From NCBI RefSeq assembly GCF_003712195.1, contig NZ_RDSD01000003.1:1-64000 (forward strand): a stretch of DNA of 64,000 bases. The letters run 5' to 3'. Source of the stretch: Proteiniphilum sp. X52 (GTDB lineage Bacteria; Bacteroidota; Bacteroidia; Bacteroidales; Dysgonomonadaceae). This document shows, piece after piece, positions 36,233-44,914 of the stretch. Numbering within the stretch: the first letter of the stretch is position 1; every line of letters starts with the position of its first letter. The position numbers were made by a program, and so were the translations under genes. Under the pieces are notes generated by a model. That model was not told where the DNA came from, did not search any database, and worked only from the letters and a program-made list of their open reading frames with translations.

Positions 36233-38299
36233 ATGAAGAAAACGATCGTTGCTGCCTTTATTTTACTCACATCACTCACCGCATCCGCACAGGTCAATAC
36301 CGACCGCGTGATGATGATCGGGAAGAATGCCTTATATTTTGAAGATTACGTGCTGGCAATACAGTATTTTAACCAGGTGATCACGGCCAAGCCTTATCTG
36401 GCCGACCCTTACTATTTCAGGGCGGTAGCTAAGTTTATGCTCGACGATTTCCAGGGAGCCGAAGAAGATGCCAGTAACTGTCTGGCGCGTAATCCCTACT
36501 ATACCGCCGCGTACCAGCTTCGCGGTGCTGCCCGGCAGAATCAGGAGAAATATGAGGAGGCCGCGGTAGATTACCAGAGAAGTCTCGAATTCTATCCCGA
36601 AGACAGGCTTACACTGGTCAATATGGGTATCGTAAATATTGAGATGAAGCAATATGATATCGCGGAGAAGTTTTTTGATGTGCTTTTACGACGTTTCCCG
36701 GATTATACCCCAGGATACCTTGCCCGTTCGCATATGTATATCCAGATGGAGGATACCACGAAGGCGATGGCCGACCTGAACACAGCGATAGAGAAAGATC
36801 CCTATACTGCACAGACCTTTGCAGCCCGTGGATTGCTTCATTTCCAACAAGGCGACTATAATAGCTCTCTTGCCGATCTGGATGAGGCGATCAGGTTGGA
36901 TCCCTATTTTGAGGGAAATTATATCAACCGGGGATTGGTGAAGTATCATCTGAATGATCTGCGTGGAGCCATGGCTGATTACGACAGGGTGGTAGAGATG
37001 GATGAAAACAACCTCATCGCCCGTTTTAACAGAGGCCTGTTGCGTGCTCAGGTTGCCGATAATAACAGGGCGATACGCGATTTTGACAAGGTGATTGAAC
37101 TGGATCCTGAAAATACCATCGCCTACCTGAACCGGGCGATGCTGCACAACGAAATAGGAGACAAAGCCAATGCCTTGAACGACCTCAATGTTGTACTGGA
37201 GGAGCATCCCGATTTCTTTACCGGTTATTATATGCGTTCGCAGTTGAAGCGTGAACTCAATGACTTGCGTGGAGCCGAGCAGGATTACATGCTTGCGCGG
37301 TCTGAAGAATCTAAAGCCCGTAAGGTGGCCACGGCGAACCCCGAGCCTTTCAAGCAGGCGAGAGAAAGATCGGGCAGCAAAGATACCCGTGAACAGGCCG
37401 ACCGGGATATTGACAAGTTTAACCTCTTGGTGGTAGCCGACAGGGGAGAGTCGGAGAATACAAAATACCAGCGCCAGAGCAGGGGACGCGTGCAAAATGT
37501 GAGTGCTCCGATCGAGTTGGAGCCGCGATTCGTGCTGACTTATTATGAGCGTGATGTTGAAGTACGCCGTCCGGTATATTATTCCGAAACGATGGATCAG
37601 GCCAATCGGGAACTTGGCCTGAACTGGTTGCTGAAGATGACAAACCGGGACGCGCCGCTGAATGAACTTCAGGTACAGACACATTTCCGCTCGATCGATA
37701 ACTATTCCGCCCGGATCGACAGGCAACCGGGCGATGCTTCGCTTTATTTCGGAAGAGGAATGGATTTTATGCTGGTGCAGGATTATGAAAATGCATTGAA
37801 GGACATGCGCCGGGCTCTCGAGTTGGATCCAGACCTGTTGGTGGCCCATTTTGCATGGGCTGTGATCCGCTCCAAGCAGATTGAGTATGACCGCCTGCAA
37901 AGCGAGCCACTTATGATGGACAGGAATAGGGGGATTGATCTTCCCGGGTCTGCCGGGAGCGGGATAGCCGCCAAGCCCAGATTACCGGAGATCTCCACCA
38001 AATCGATTGAATATGAGGAGATACTGAGGGAATATGAAACAATTTTCCGCCTGGATACCAATTTTATGTATGCTTATTACAACCGGGCGGAGATTTTCAG
38101 TCTTGAAAAAGATTACCGCGCAGCCATTGCCGACTATACCAAAGCTATCGAGTTAGAGCCGCAATTTGCCGAAGCCTACTTTAACCGGGGAATATCGCGC
38201 TTGTCTATCGGTGAGACACGGGAAGGGCTTGACGATCTTCGTAAAGCGGGCGAACTGGGTATCGTGCAGTCGTACAGTATCATTAAACGGATGCAGTAG
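36233..38299 (+). CDS. Secreted tetratricopeptide-repeat protein
   Basis: A signal peptide MKKTIVAAFILLTSLTASAQ is followed by about ten TPR units (for example residues ~30-360: FEDYVLAIQYFNQVITAKPYL, GLLHFQQGDYNSSLADLDEA, NRGLVKYHLNDLRGAMADYD), a charged linker (~365-440), and a second TPR block near the C-terminus (AIADYTKAIELEPQFAEAYFNRG). It is probably a periplasmic scaffold for protein interactions; partners are unknown. 130 bp separate it from tsaE. Confidence 0.85.
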   Translation: MKKTIVAAFILLTSLTASAQVNTDRVMMIGKNALYFEDYVLAIQYFNQVITAKPYLADPYYFRAVAKFMLDDFQGAEEDASNCLARNPYYTAAYQLRGAARQNQEKYEEAAVDYQRSLEFYPEDRLTLVNMGIVNIEMKQYDIAEKFFDVLLRRFPDYTPGYLARSHMYIQMEDTTKAMADLNTAIEKDPYTAQTFAARGLLHFQQGDYNSSLADLDEAIRLDPYFEGNYINRGLVKYHLNDLRGAMADYDRVVEMDENNLIARFNRGLLRAQVADNNRAIRDFDKVIELDPENTIAYLNRAMLHNEIGDKANALNDLNVVLEEHPDFFTGYYMRSQLKRELNDLRGAEQDYMLARSEESKARKVATANPEPFKQARERSGSKDTREQADRDIDKFNLLVVADRGESENTKYQRQSRGRVQNVSAPIELEPRFVLTYYERDVEVRRPVYYSETMDQANRELGLNWLLKMTNRDAPLNELQVQTHFRSIDNYSARIDRQPGDASLYFGRGMDFMLVQDYENALKDMRRALELDPDLLVAHFAWAVIRSKQIEYDRLQSEPLMMDRNRGIDLPGSAGSGIAAKPRLPEISTKSIEYEEILREYETIFRLDTNFMYAYYNRAEIFSLEKDYRAAIADYTKAIELEPQFAEAYFNRGISRLSIGETREGLDDLRKAGELGIVQSYSIIKRMQ

Positions 38300-38699
38300 C
38301 AAGGTATGTATGCCTCCAAAGGCACTTCACCGGTGAAGAACGGTTAAGAAGCGCTCGCCGGACAAATAAACGTGGAGTACAAGGGGACGAAGGGTTCACT
38401 TTGACGGGAGAATATTGCCATACGGCAAAGAAGAAATAATCCAATCCGCTGCTTCACTATAGAAAAAGCGATCTTTTTTTCTTTACATGGCACAAAATCA
38501 CTATTTTTGCATTCTTAAACTGTTCCGATAAGAAAGGGCGGAAGGGGTTCACTCGTTTTGCCGTACCCGGGAATAGTGTAATGTGAATTGAAATAATGAA
38601 TGGAACTATTTCGATAAGCCGAACAAGCCGACCAAAGCCTTGCCTGGAACCCATTTCGCAAAGGATGAGGCAGATAGTTTCATTTTAATGGAGACAAAT
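38300..38699. other. Leader region of thrS
   Basis: Contains a -7 box (TATTTTTG, 38502-38509) and a ~190-nt leader. A 30-codon frame (38596-38688) in the leader ends in TAATG, overlapping a possible thrS start at 38688; it has only two Thr codons and no recognisable product. No T-box or clear hairpin was found. Confidence 0.4.
38502..38509 (+). promoter_or_regulatory. -7 box (TATTTTTG) for thrS-infC
   Basis: TAnnTTTG match; upstream -33 is a poor TTT-rich match. It implies a leader of about 185 nt. Confidence 0.45.
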
Positions 38700-40655
38700 A
38701 TGATAAAGATTACATTTCCCGACGGATCTGTCAGGGAATATGAAAAAGGAGTAACAGGCATAGAGATCGCAAACAGTATCAGTCCACGGTTGGCGCAGGA
38801 AGTGCTTGCCGCAAGCGTGGATGGTGAGACGTGGGATCTGACAAGGCCCATAGAACATGACGCCTCTGTCCGGTTGCTGAAATGGGATGATGATGAGGGT
38901 AAGCATGCCTACTGGCACTCCTCGGCTCACCTGATGGCCGAAGCGTTGCAGATACTTTATCCGGGTATAAAATTCGGTATAGGTCCGGCCATCGAGAACG
39001 GGTTCTATTACGATGTGGATCCCGGTGAAGGTGTGACCATCAAAGAGTCGGATTTCCCCGCCATCGAAAAGAAAATGATGGAACTGATCGCGGCCAAAGA
39101 GGATATAGTACGCCAGAGTATATCCAAACCCGATGCTGTCAGTATGTTTTCCGACCGGAATGAAAACTATAAGGTAGAACTGATCAACGAATTGGAAGAT
39201 GGAACCATCACCACCTATACCCAGGGAGGTTTTACCGACCTGTGCCGGGGGCCCCATCTTCCCAACACATCCTATATCAAGGCGGTAAAGATATTGTCTT
39301 CCGCCGGTGCTTACTGGCGCGGTGACGAAAAGCGTCCTCAGTTGACAAGACTTTACGGGATCACTTTTCCCAAGAAGAAGATGCTGGATGAATATTTGGT
39401 GTTGCTCGAAGAGGCAAAAAAACGGGATCATCGCAAGATAGGTAAAGAGCTGCAACTCTTTCATTTCTCCCAGACTGTGGGATCAGGGCTTCCTTTGTGG
39501 TTGCCTAAAGGGACCCAATTGCGTCTCCGCCTGGAGGATTTCCTGAAAAAGATACAACGTGAGTTCGATTACGAGCAAGTGATCACACCGCATATCGGTC
39601 ATAAGCAACTCTATGTGACATCAGGCCACTATGCCAAATATGGTGAAGATTCATTCCAACCCATCAAAACTCCCGAAGAGGGGGAGGAGTTTCTGCTGAA
39701 GCCGATGAATTGCCCGCATCACTGCGAGATATACAAAGCTTTTCCCCGTTCCTATAAAGACTTGCCGTTGCGGTTGGCGGAATTCGGGACGGTCTATCGC
39801 TACGAGCAGAGCGGTGAATTGCATGGGCTGACCCGCGTGCGCGGCTTCACGCAGGACGATGCGCATATCTTCTGTACTCCCGACCAGGTGAAAAATGAAT
39901 TCCTGAAAGTGATGGATATCATCTTCATCATCTTCAATGCGTTGAATTTCGAGAATTTTGAAGCACAGATATCCCTGCGTGATCCCAATGATAAGGAAAA
40001 ATACATAGGTTCTGATGAAAATTGGGAAAAAGCCGAACATGCCATCGTGGAGGCTTGTCAGGAAAAAGGACTGAAAGCAAAAGTGGAATTGGGCGAGGCT
40101 GCGTTTTATGGCCCCAAACTCGATTTTATGGTAAAAGATGCGTTGGGACGCCGCTGGCAGCTGGGTACCATCCAGGTGGATTATAACCTGCCCGATCGGT
40201 TCGAACTGGAATATACCGGAGCAGATAACCAGAAACATCGTCCCGTGATGATCCACCGCGCACCCTTCGGATCGATGGAGCGTTTTGTGGCGGTATTGAT
40301 CGAGCATACTGCCGGCAAGTTCCCGCTATGGTTTACTCCTACCCAGGTAGTGGTACTCCCCGTCAGCGAGAAATTCAACGATTATGCCTCCGAGGTAGTG
40401 AAAGAATTGAAGAAACGCGATATCCGTGCCGAGGTGGACGACCGTAATGAAAAAGTAGGACGTAAGATCCGCGATAATGAATTGAAACGGATTCCTTATT
40501 TACTGGTCGTGGGCGAGAAAGAGGTGGAAAATGAAGAGGTTTCGGTAAGAAAACAGGGCGGGGAAGACAAAGGTTCGGTAAAATTGATTACATTTGCCGA
40601 AGAAATTTTCCGTGAAGTAGAAGAGATGATGAATCCCGGGAAATCAGGTTTATAA
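38700..40655 (+). CDS. thrS: Threonyl-tRNA synthetase
   Basis: Class II aminoacyl-tRNA synthetase charging tRNA-Thr. The N-terminal TGS domain ([18 protein letters not shown]) sets the start at 38700, although ATG 38688 is also possible. Then come the editing domain with [12 protein letters not shown], the catalytic core with [12 protein letters not shown]-like block and the zinc/motif 2 region [11 protein letters not shown] and [22 protein letters not shown], motif 3 [11 protein letters not shown], and the anticodon-binding domain. 651 aa is normal. It is followed 67 bp later by infC. Confidence 0.95.
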   Translation: MIKITFPDGSVREYEKGVTGIEIANSISPRLAQEVLAASVDGETWDLTRPIEHDASVRLLKWDDDEGKHAYWHSSAHLMAEALQILYPGIKFGIGPAIENGFYYDVDPGEGVTIKESDFPAIEKKMMELIAAKEDIVRQSISKPDAVSMFSDRNENYKVELINELEDGTITTYTQGGFTDLCRGPHLPNTSYIKAVKILSSAGAYWRGDEKRPQLTRLYGITFPKKKMLDEYLVLLEEAKKRDHRKIGKELQLFHFSQTVGSGLPLWLPKGTQLRLRLEDFLKKIQREFDYEQVITPHIGHKQLYVTSGHYAKYGEDSFQPIKTPEEGEEFLLKPMNCPHHCEIYKAFPRSYKDLPLRLAEFGTVYRYEQSGELHGLTRVRGFTQDDAHIFCTPDQVKNEFLKVMDIIFIIFNALNFENFEAQISLRDPNDKEKYIGSDENWEKAEHAIVEACQEKGLKAKVELGEAAFYGPKLDFMVKDALGRRWQLGTIQVDYNLPDRFELEYTGADNQKHRPVMIHRAPFGSMERFVAVLIEHTAGKFPLWFTPTQVVVLPVSEKFNDYASEVVKELKKRDIRAEVDDRNEKVGRKIRDNELKRIPYLLVVGEKEVENEEVSVRKQGGEDKGSVKLITFAEEIFREVEEMMNPGKSGL

Positions 40656-40722
40656 ATATTGATATAAAAAAGAACATAATTGAGAGATCATCAGTAAAAG
40701 AGAGAACATTAAAAGTTTTTGA

Positions 40723-41283
40723 ATGAGAAAAGACTCAAAAGAGCAACACCGGATCAATGAACGTATCCGGGTACCGGAAGTCCGGTTGGTAGGAGACAAT
40801 GTGCAGGAAGGTATCTATCCCACCAGGGAAGCTTTGAAAATTGCCGAGCAGCAGGAGTTAGACCTTGTCGAAATTGCTCCTACGGCAAAACCACCTGTCT
40901 GCAGGGTAATCGACTACCAGAAATTTGTATACCAACAAAAGAAAAAGTTAAAAGAACAGAAGGCGAAATCGGTAAAGGTGACAGTAAAAGAGATCCGTTT
41001 CGGCCCCCAGACCGACGATCACGACTATAACTTTAAACTGAAACACGCCATGAACTTCCTCAACGAGGGTTCGAAAGTGAAGGCATTTGTATTTTTCAAA
41101 GGACGTTCCATCCTCTTCAAAGAGCAGGGCGAGGTATTGTTATTACGTTTTGCCAACGACCTGGAAGAGTATGCTAAAGTAGAATATATGCCTATCATGG
41201 AAGGTAAGCGTATGTCGATCATGTTCTCACCGAAAAAGGCGGCACCTGGAGCAAAAAAAGAAAATAAAAAAGAGGAAGAATAG
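40723..41283 (+). CDS. infC: Translation initiation factor IF-3
   Basis: Binds the 30S subunit, checks the start codon and keeps subunits apart. The N-domain starts [22 protein letters not shown] with [16 protein letters not shown]; the linker is [18 protein letters not shown]; the C-domain contains [15 protein letters not shown] and KAFVFFKGR. The start is ATG. The tail is Lys/Glu-rich. It follows thrS as expected, but the usual next genes rpmI-rplT are displaced by about 2.7 kb. Confidence 0.95.
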   Translation: MRKDSKEQHRINERIRVPEVRLVGDNVQEGIYPTREALKIAEQQELDLVEIAPTAKPPVCRVIDYQKFVYQQKKKLKEQKAKSVKVTVKEIRFGPQTDDHDYNFKLKHAMNFLNEGSKVKAFVFFKGRSILFKEQGEVLLLRFANDLEEYAKVEYMPIMEGKRMSIMFSPKKAAPGAKKENKKEEE

Positions 41284-41296
41284 TGGGTTCTTCCTC
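41272..41296 (+). terminator. Perfect 9-bp hairpin across the infC stop codon
   Basis: GAGGAAGAA (41272-41280), 7-nt loop containing the TAG, TTCTTCCTC (41288-41296). No U tract follows, so it may be a weak terminator or a mRNA-end hairpin. Confidence 0.4.
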
Positions 41297-41468
41297 CTTC
41301 GCTTGCCAAATCTCTCCGGTAATTTTAGTATTTATTTTCCGATGGACTGTTTTAAATCCAGATTCGGATTAATTTTATGTGGGGTATAAGCCAGTTATCC
41401 CACATCACTTTCTATTGCCTTGAAACTGCTGATATCTTGTCCAGAATGAAAATCCGTTAATATCTTTT

Positions 41469-41499
41469 TTTGTTTATAGATATATTTGGCTTAGTTTTG
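41469..41499 (+). promoter_or_regulatory. Promoter for the GT2 gene
   Basis: TTTG (41469-41472), 19 bp, TAGTTTTG (41492-41499). A second -7-like box, TATATTTG, is at 41481-41488 but lacks a -33 partner. Confidence 0.55.
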
Positions 41500-41577
41500 T
41501 AATTCGAACAAAACAAAAAGCGTGAAAACCTCAAATTCATCCTTACCTTTGACATAAAAAATGAAAAAATCAAGTAA

Positions 41578-42372
41578 ATGAAAATTAATCCATTAATTAC
41601 GGTTATTGTTCCAATTTATAACGGTGAAAAATATGCAAGGGCATGTTTGGATAACTTGATGTCTCAGACTTGCAAACATTTGGAGGTAATTGTTGTGGAC
41701 GATGGTTCAACAGACAAAACAAGCGAAATTATCCGCGATTATCCTGTAAAGATTATCACCCATATAAAAAACAGGGGACTATCCGCCGCCCGGAATTCGG
41801 GCATTGATGCGGCATCAGGTGAATATATCCACTTCTTTGATGTCGACGACAACGTGAATGATGTTTTCTACGAGGAGCTGTTGAAGGCCATTGTTGAAAC
41901 ACAAGCGGATATTGCCTGTGCGGGGATGGTGCAAGAACATAAAAGTTATAAGACCCAACGTTTTAAAAAGCAGCAGGTCTATGTTTCCACCAAAGATAAA
42001 TTAACGGTAACCTATGTTGGGAAATGGGGTTATGTGTGGCGGTATTTATTCCGGTTGAATTTTCTCAGGGAGCATGATTTGAGATTTGAAGAAGGACGTT
42101 TTATTGAAGATCTACTGTTCTCTTTTTCGGCTGTTTATCTTTCTGAAAAGTTGGTCACGGTGCCAAAAGCCGAATACCTGTACAATCTTTCAGAAAATTC
42201 CATTCTTACCAATAAAGAAAAAACCCATCGGGCTAAAAGACGCGCCGACAAGAAACACGCCAAGGCGCAAGTACTTAGTTTTGCCAAAGAGCGCAATTTA
42301 AAGATCCCTGGCGTAAATTCGGGACGGGTATCTTATATTATTCGTAAAATTTACCGGAATATTTTCTCATGA
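41578..42372 (+). CDS. Family 2 glycosyltransferase
   Basis: Starts with the GT-A fold signature ITVIVPIYNGEKYARACLDNLMSQT, then VIVVDDGSTDKT, LSAARNSGIDAASGEYIHFFDVDDNV with the nucleotide-sugar binding Asp-Asp, as in GT2 enzymes that build cell-surface glycans from UDP/GDP sugars. 264 aa is a minimal catalytic domain, with a basic C-terminus and no membrane segments. It has its own promoter and AT-rich codon use unlike flanking infC and rpmI, which suggests acquisition. The acceptor is unknown. Confidence 0.88.
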   Translation: MKINPLITVIVPIYNGEKYARACLDNLMSQTCKHLEVIVVDDGSTDKTSEIIRDYPVKIITHIKNRGLSAARNSGIDAASGEYIHFFDVDDNVNDVFYEELLKAIVETQADIACAGMVQEHKSYKTQRFKKQQVYVSTKDKLTVTYVGKWGYVWRYLFRLNFLREHDLRFEEGRFIEDLLFSFSAVYLSEKLVTVPKAEYLYNLSENSILTNKEKTHRAKRRADKKHAKAQVLSFAKERNLKIPGVNSGRVSYIIRKIYRNIFS

Positions 42373-42406
42373 ATAATAATCCCAGTCGGTTTTCTTTTCT
42401 ATAATT

Positions 42407-43324
42407 TTATAAGCGAGCCAAATTTTTTTTCAACTCCTCAAGTTCTTCTTTTTTATAGTACGACATCTTATGAATGGAGGTAAAATGCGCGGCCTCTTCA
42501 AAAGATAAGTAAGGATAACCTTTTTGTATTTTCTTTTGAATGATATGCGGGATACAATCGTTTACTACGGGGCATCGCAGGTGAGGTAATTTTCTTGTGA
42601 TTATCTCATTGTAGATAACCTGAAGGGTGAAATAATAGGACAGTTTATCGCTGTTTTTCCAGAAACAAAGCATTATGTCGAGAAGACCGCGAATAACTTG
42701 ACTTGAAGGACGCGCGAAAATAATGCTGCTGAGCATTTTCACCTTGAAGTCGGGACGCCAGTTGAAATAAAAAGGATCCACTTTCGACCAGTATTTTTTA
42801 TGTTTCTCCTCTTCAGAGCGTTGATATAAGAAGTATTCCATTTCGGTATACTCCTGCGGCAAATAACCCGTTAAAAGAACGGTTGCGTCAAGCCAGACAC
42901 CTCCATACACGTTCAGCAATATTAATCGCAATAAATCGGAAAAAAAGGTGATGGTAAACTCCGGATTATTCTTCCTTTTCCAAAGGACAAAATCCGGAAT
43001 ATCAACATATTCCGTTAAAGTTTCGTCTGAAAGCCGAATAACTTTGTAATCGCCCTTGTACTTATCCACAGAGTGAAAACAAAGTTGAACCAATTCCGGT
43101 ACCGAACTGCCATGAATGCCCTGTCCCCAATACTGCCAGATTATTTTTTCTCCCTCTTCAAACCGTTTTTTCGGTTTTAAATCATATTTTTCTATTTCCC
43201 CCTCAAAGTAAGCATCAATAATTGGATTCCAGGCCTTGGCCACTCTGCCTTGGCGCCTTATGGAGGAGTTCCTCTTTCTTAGTCTGTAAAGCGGGGGAGG
43301 AAGTATGTATTTTGAAATACCCAT
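42407..43324 (-). CDS. Capsular polysaccharide synthesis-type glycosyltransferase (Caps_synth/GT32-like)
   Basis: IIWQYWGQG near the start and the DXD-type motif NVYGGVWLDATVLL in the middle are typical of the capsular polysaccharide synthesis protein family (PF05704) and GT32-like sugar transferases. No signal peptide is seen. ATG 43324 (MGISKYILPPPLYRLRKR) is chosen; the longer candidate start at 43357 is a TTG. It converges with the GT2 gene (34 bp between stops). Upstream lie four promoter-like units in tandem repeats, all directed at it. Confidence 0.8.
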   Translation of the reverse strand: MGISKYILPPPLYRLRKRNSSIRRQGRVAKAWNPIIDAYFEGEIEKYDLKPKKRFEEGEKIIWQYWGQGIHGSSVPELVQLCFHSVDKYKGDYKVIRLSDETLTEYVDIPDFVLWKRKNNPEFTITFFSDLLRLILLNVYGGVWLDATVLLTGYLPQEYTEMEYFLYQRSEEEKHKKYWSKVDPFYFNWRPDFKVKMLSSIIFARPSSQVIRGLLDIMLCFWKNSDKLSYYFTLQVIYNEIITRKLPHLRCPVVNDCIPHIIQKKIQKGYPYLSFEEAAHFTSIHKMSYYKKEELEELKKNLARL

Positions 43325-43484
43325 AATTATGCTACCTCTTCGATATTTATAATTCAAAAGTTGATTTTTCGGTAAATGTGGCTAATCCGCATTATTAATA
43401 GAAAAAGCACATAAATTGAGGAAAAATCCGTATCTCTGATGTGTTGAAAAGAAAATCAAAACAAAGCATTTTAACGTCCCTCAA

Positions 43485-43736
43485 TTATATTCTACAAATA
43501 TAATGAAAGTCGAGAGGTAAGCCAAGCTTGCTTGGGCTTGCCCGAGACGCATCTTATATTCTACAAATATAATGAAAGTCGAGAGGTAAGCCAAGCTTGC
43601 GTGAGCTTGCCCGAAACGCATCTTATATTCTACAAATATAATGAAAGTTGAGAGGTAAGCCAAGCTTGCTTGGGCTTGCCCGAAACGCATCTTATATTCT
43701 ACAAATATACTGTATTTAACAGGAAAAACCAACCAA
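43485..43736 (-). repeat. 69-bp tandem repeat carrying a promoter in every unit
   Basis: Three full 69-bp units begin at 43485, 43554 and 43623, and the start of a fourth is at 43692. On the minus strand each has TATATTTG (+ strand CAAATATA at 43495, 43564, 43633 and 43702), preceded at exactly 20 bp by TTG (+ strand CAA at 43523 for the first unit, and at 43730-43732 for the last, in non-repeat sequence). A small inverted repeat around gccaagcttgcttgggc lies in each unit. The result is four stacked promoters facing the glycosyltransferase gene at 43324. Confidence 0.85.
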
Positions 43737-43849
43737 TAGAAGGAAGAATGTGTTTTACCGTCATAATCCATTGGATATGAATGGCCCTTTGAAAAAATAC
43801 CGAGTTGTTGTGATAAATAATACAATGCAAGCAAAAAAACACTGAATTA

Positions 43850-43881
43850 TTTGCGTAACGGGAATGAAATCATTACCTTTG
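43850..43881 (+). promoter_or_regulatory. Promoter for rpmI-rplT
   Basis: TTTG (43850-43853), 20 bp, TACCTTTG (43874-43881), 64 bp before the rpmI ATG. It explains how these ribosomal genes are expressed when separated from infC. Confidence 0.7.
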
Positions 43882-43945
43882 CAGACTTTTTTACCGGATA
43901 ACGGGGAAAAGAGATAATAATAATCATCAATTCAAAAAGAGCAAA

Positions 43946-44143
43946 ATGCCAAAAATGAAGACTAATTCCGGTGCCAAAAAGAGGTTCGCCCTTACCGGAA
44001 CAGGAAAAATCAAGCGGAAACATGCTTACAAAAGTCATATCTTGACGAAAAAGACCAAAAAGCAAAAGAGAAATCTGACGCAAACCGGTCTGGTTCACAA
44101 ATCTGACGTAAATAGTATCAAGGCACTGCTGGCGATGAAATAA
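43946..44143 (+). CDS. rpmI: 50S ribosomal protein bL35
   Basis: A 65-residue basic protein starting [20 protein letters not shown] with [20 protein letters not shown], typical of bL35. It is part of the large ribosomal subunit. The expected neighbour rplT follows 100 bp downstream. It has its own promoter at 43850-43881. Confidence 0.96.
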   Translation: MPKMKTNSGAKKRFALTGTGKIKRKHAYKSHILTKKTKKQKRNLTQTGLVHKSDVNSIKALLAMK

Positions 44144-44243
44144 TTCGCAAGCGTGAGTTTCCCCAAAAAAGATTTAGTAACAGGATGTATGCCTCCAAGA
44201 GCTCTGCGCGACAGGGCCGCTATCATTCAAAACAAGTAACATT

Positions 44244-44588
44244 ATGCCAAGATCAGTCAATCATGTTGCATCACGCAACCGCAGAAAAAAAATTCTGAAA
44301 TTAACAAGAGGCTATATTGGTGCCCGCAAGAATGTGTGGACCGTGGCCAAAAACACATGGGAAAAAGGTCTTACCTATGCCTATCGTGACCGTAAAAACA
44401 AAAAACGTAATTTCCGCGCTTTGTGGATCCAACGTATCAACGCTGCCGCCCGTGAACACGGCATGTCTTATTCACGTTTGATGGGCGCGTTGCACAAAAA
44501 TGAAATTGAAATCAACCGTAAGGTGCTTGCCGATTTGGCGATGAACCATCCCGAAGCATTCAAGGCTATCGTGGATAAGGTGAAATAG
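44244..44588 (+). CDS. rplT: 50S ribosomal protein bL20
   Basis: Early-assembly 23S rRNA-binding protein. The sequence [38 protein letters not shown] and [21 protein letters not shown] is diagnostic; 114 aa is normal. It is followed by a clear terminator. In many bacteria bL20 represses its own operon through a leader RNA; no such structure was identified here. Confidence 0.97.
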   Translation: MPRSVNHVASRNRRKKILKLTRGYIGARKNVWTVAKNTWEKGLTYAYRDRKNKKRNFRALWIQRINAAAREHGMSYSRLMGALHKNEIEINRKVLADLAMNHPEAFKAIVDKVK

Positions 44589-44914
44589 TGGCACACTCTT
44601 CCACCGGGTTGATCCGGAAGAGATAGGGGAGAATCTGATGAGGTTCTCCTTTTTTATTTTTGAAATACTTTCCTGAAAGTAATACACTCCGCCGTCTCCC
44701 GCCTTAACCAATTTTACTTATCTTTGCTGTCAGGATAAGGTGTTATCGGTTTGAGGAAAGATAGAGGCAAACGCTGAAACGCCTTTCAGGAACAAAAAAT
44801 AAAATAATCGTATGAAACCGACATGTTTAAAATAATCATTACACACCCGAAGGAAATGATTATTTTGAACATCAAAGGTTACATACACCGACAAGAAAAA
44901 AAATAAATAATCGT
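44589..44914 (+). promoter_or_regulatory. Leader region of the GH43 gene with mini-ORF and 12-bp inverted repeat
   Basis: After the rplT terminator there is a -7 box TATCTTTG (44719-44726). The leader has a 7-codon frame MKPTCLK (44812-44835), preceded by ataatcgtatgaaac, which is repeated before the real start. A perfect inverted repeat, aaaataatcatt (44829-44840) with its complement at 44855-44866, follows at once. It may be a regulatory hairpin or a scar of a partial duplication. Confidence 0.4.
44628..44656 (+). terminator. Rho-independent terminator after rplT
   Basis: GGAGAA (44628-44633) pairs with TTCTCC (44644-44649), followed by a run of T (44650-44655). Confidence 0.75.

Larger units (their letters stand above)
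43325..43945. other. Intergenic region with promoter array and rpmI promoter
   Basis: It holds the 69-bp tandem repeats (43485-43736), directed left toward the glycosyltransferase, and the rpmI promoter (43850-43881), directed right. A 117-codon frame across the repeats on the minus strand is repeat-derived and not accepted as a gene. Confidence 0.6.

Noticed and set aside
38640-38699. Earlier start for thrS
   Set aside because: The family begins at MIKITFPDG, so 38700 is preferred; the extension has no similarity to other ThrS.
43481-43834. A 117-codon minus-strand frame with 23-residue repeats (FIIFVEYKMRFGQ type)
   Set aside because: The repeat unit is 69 bp, a multiple of three, so any open frame repeats. 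The promoter structure in every unit explains the sequence better, and there is no domain or signal.
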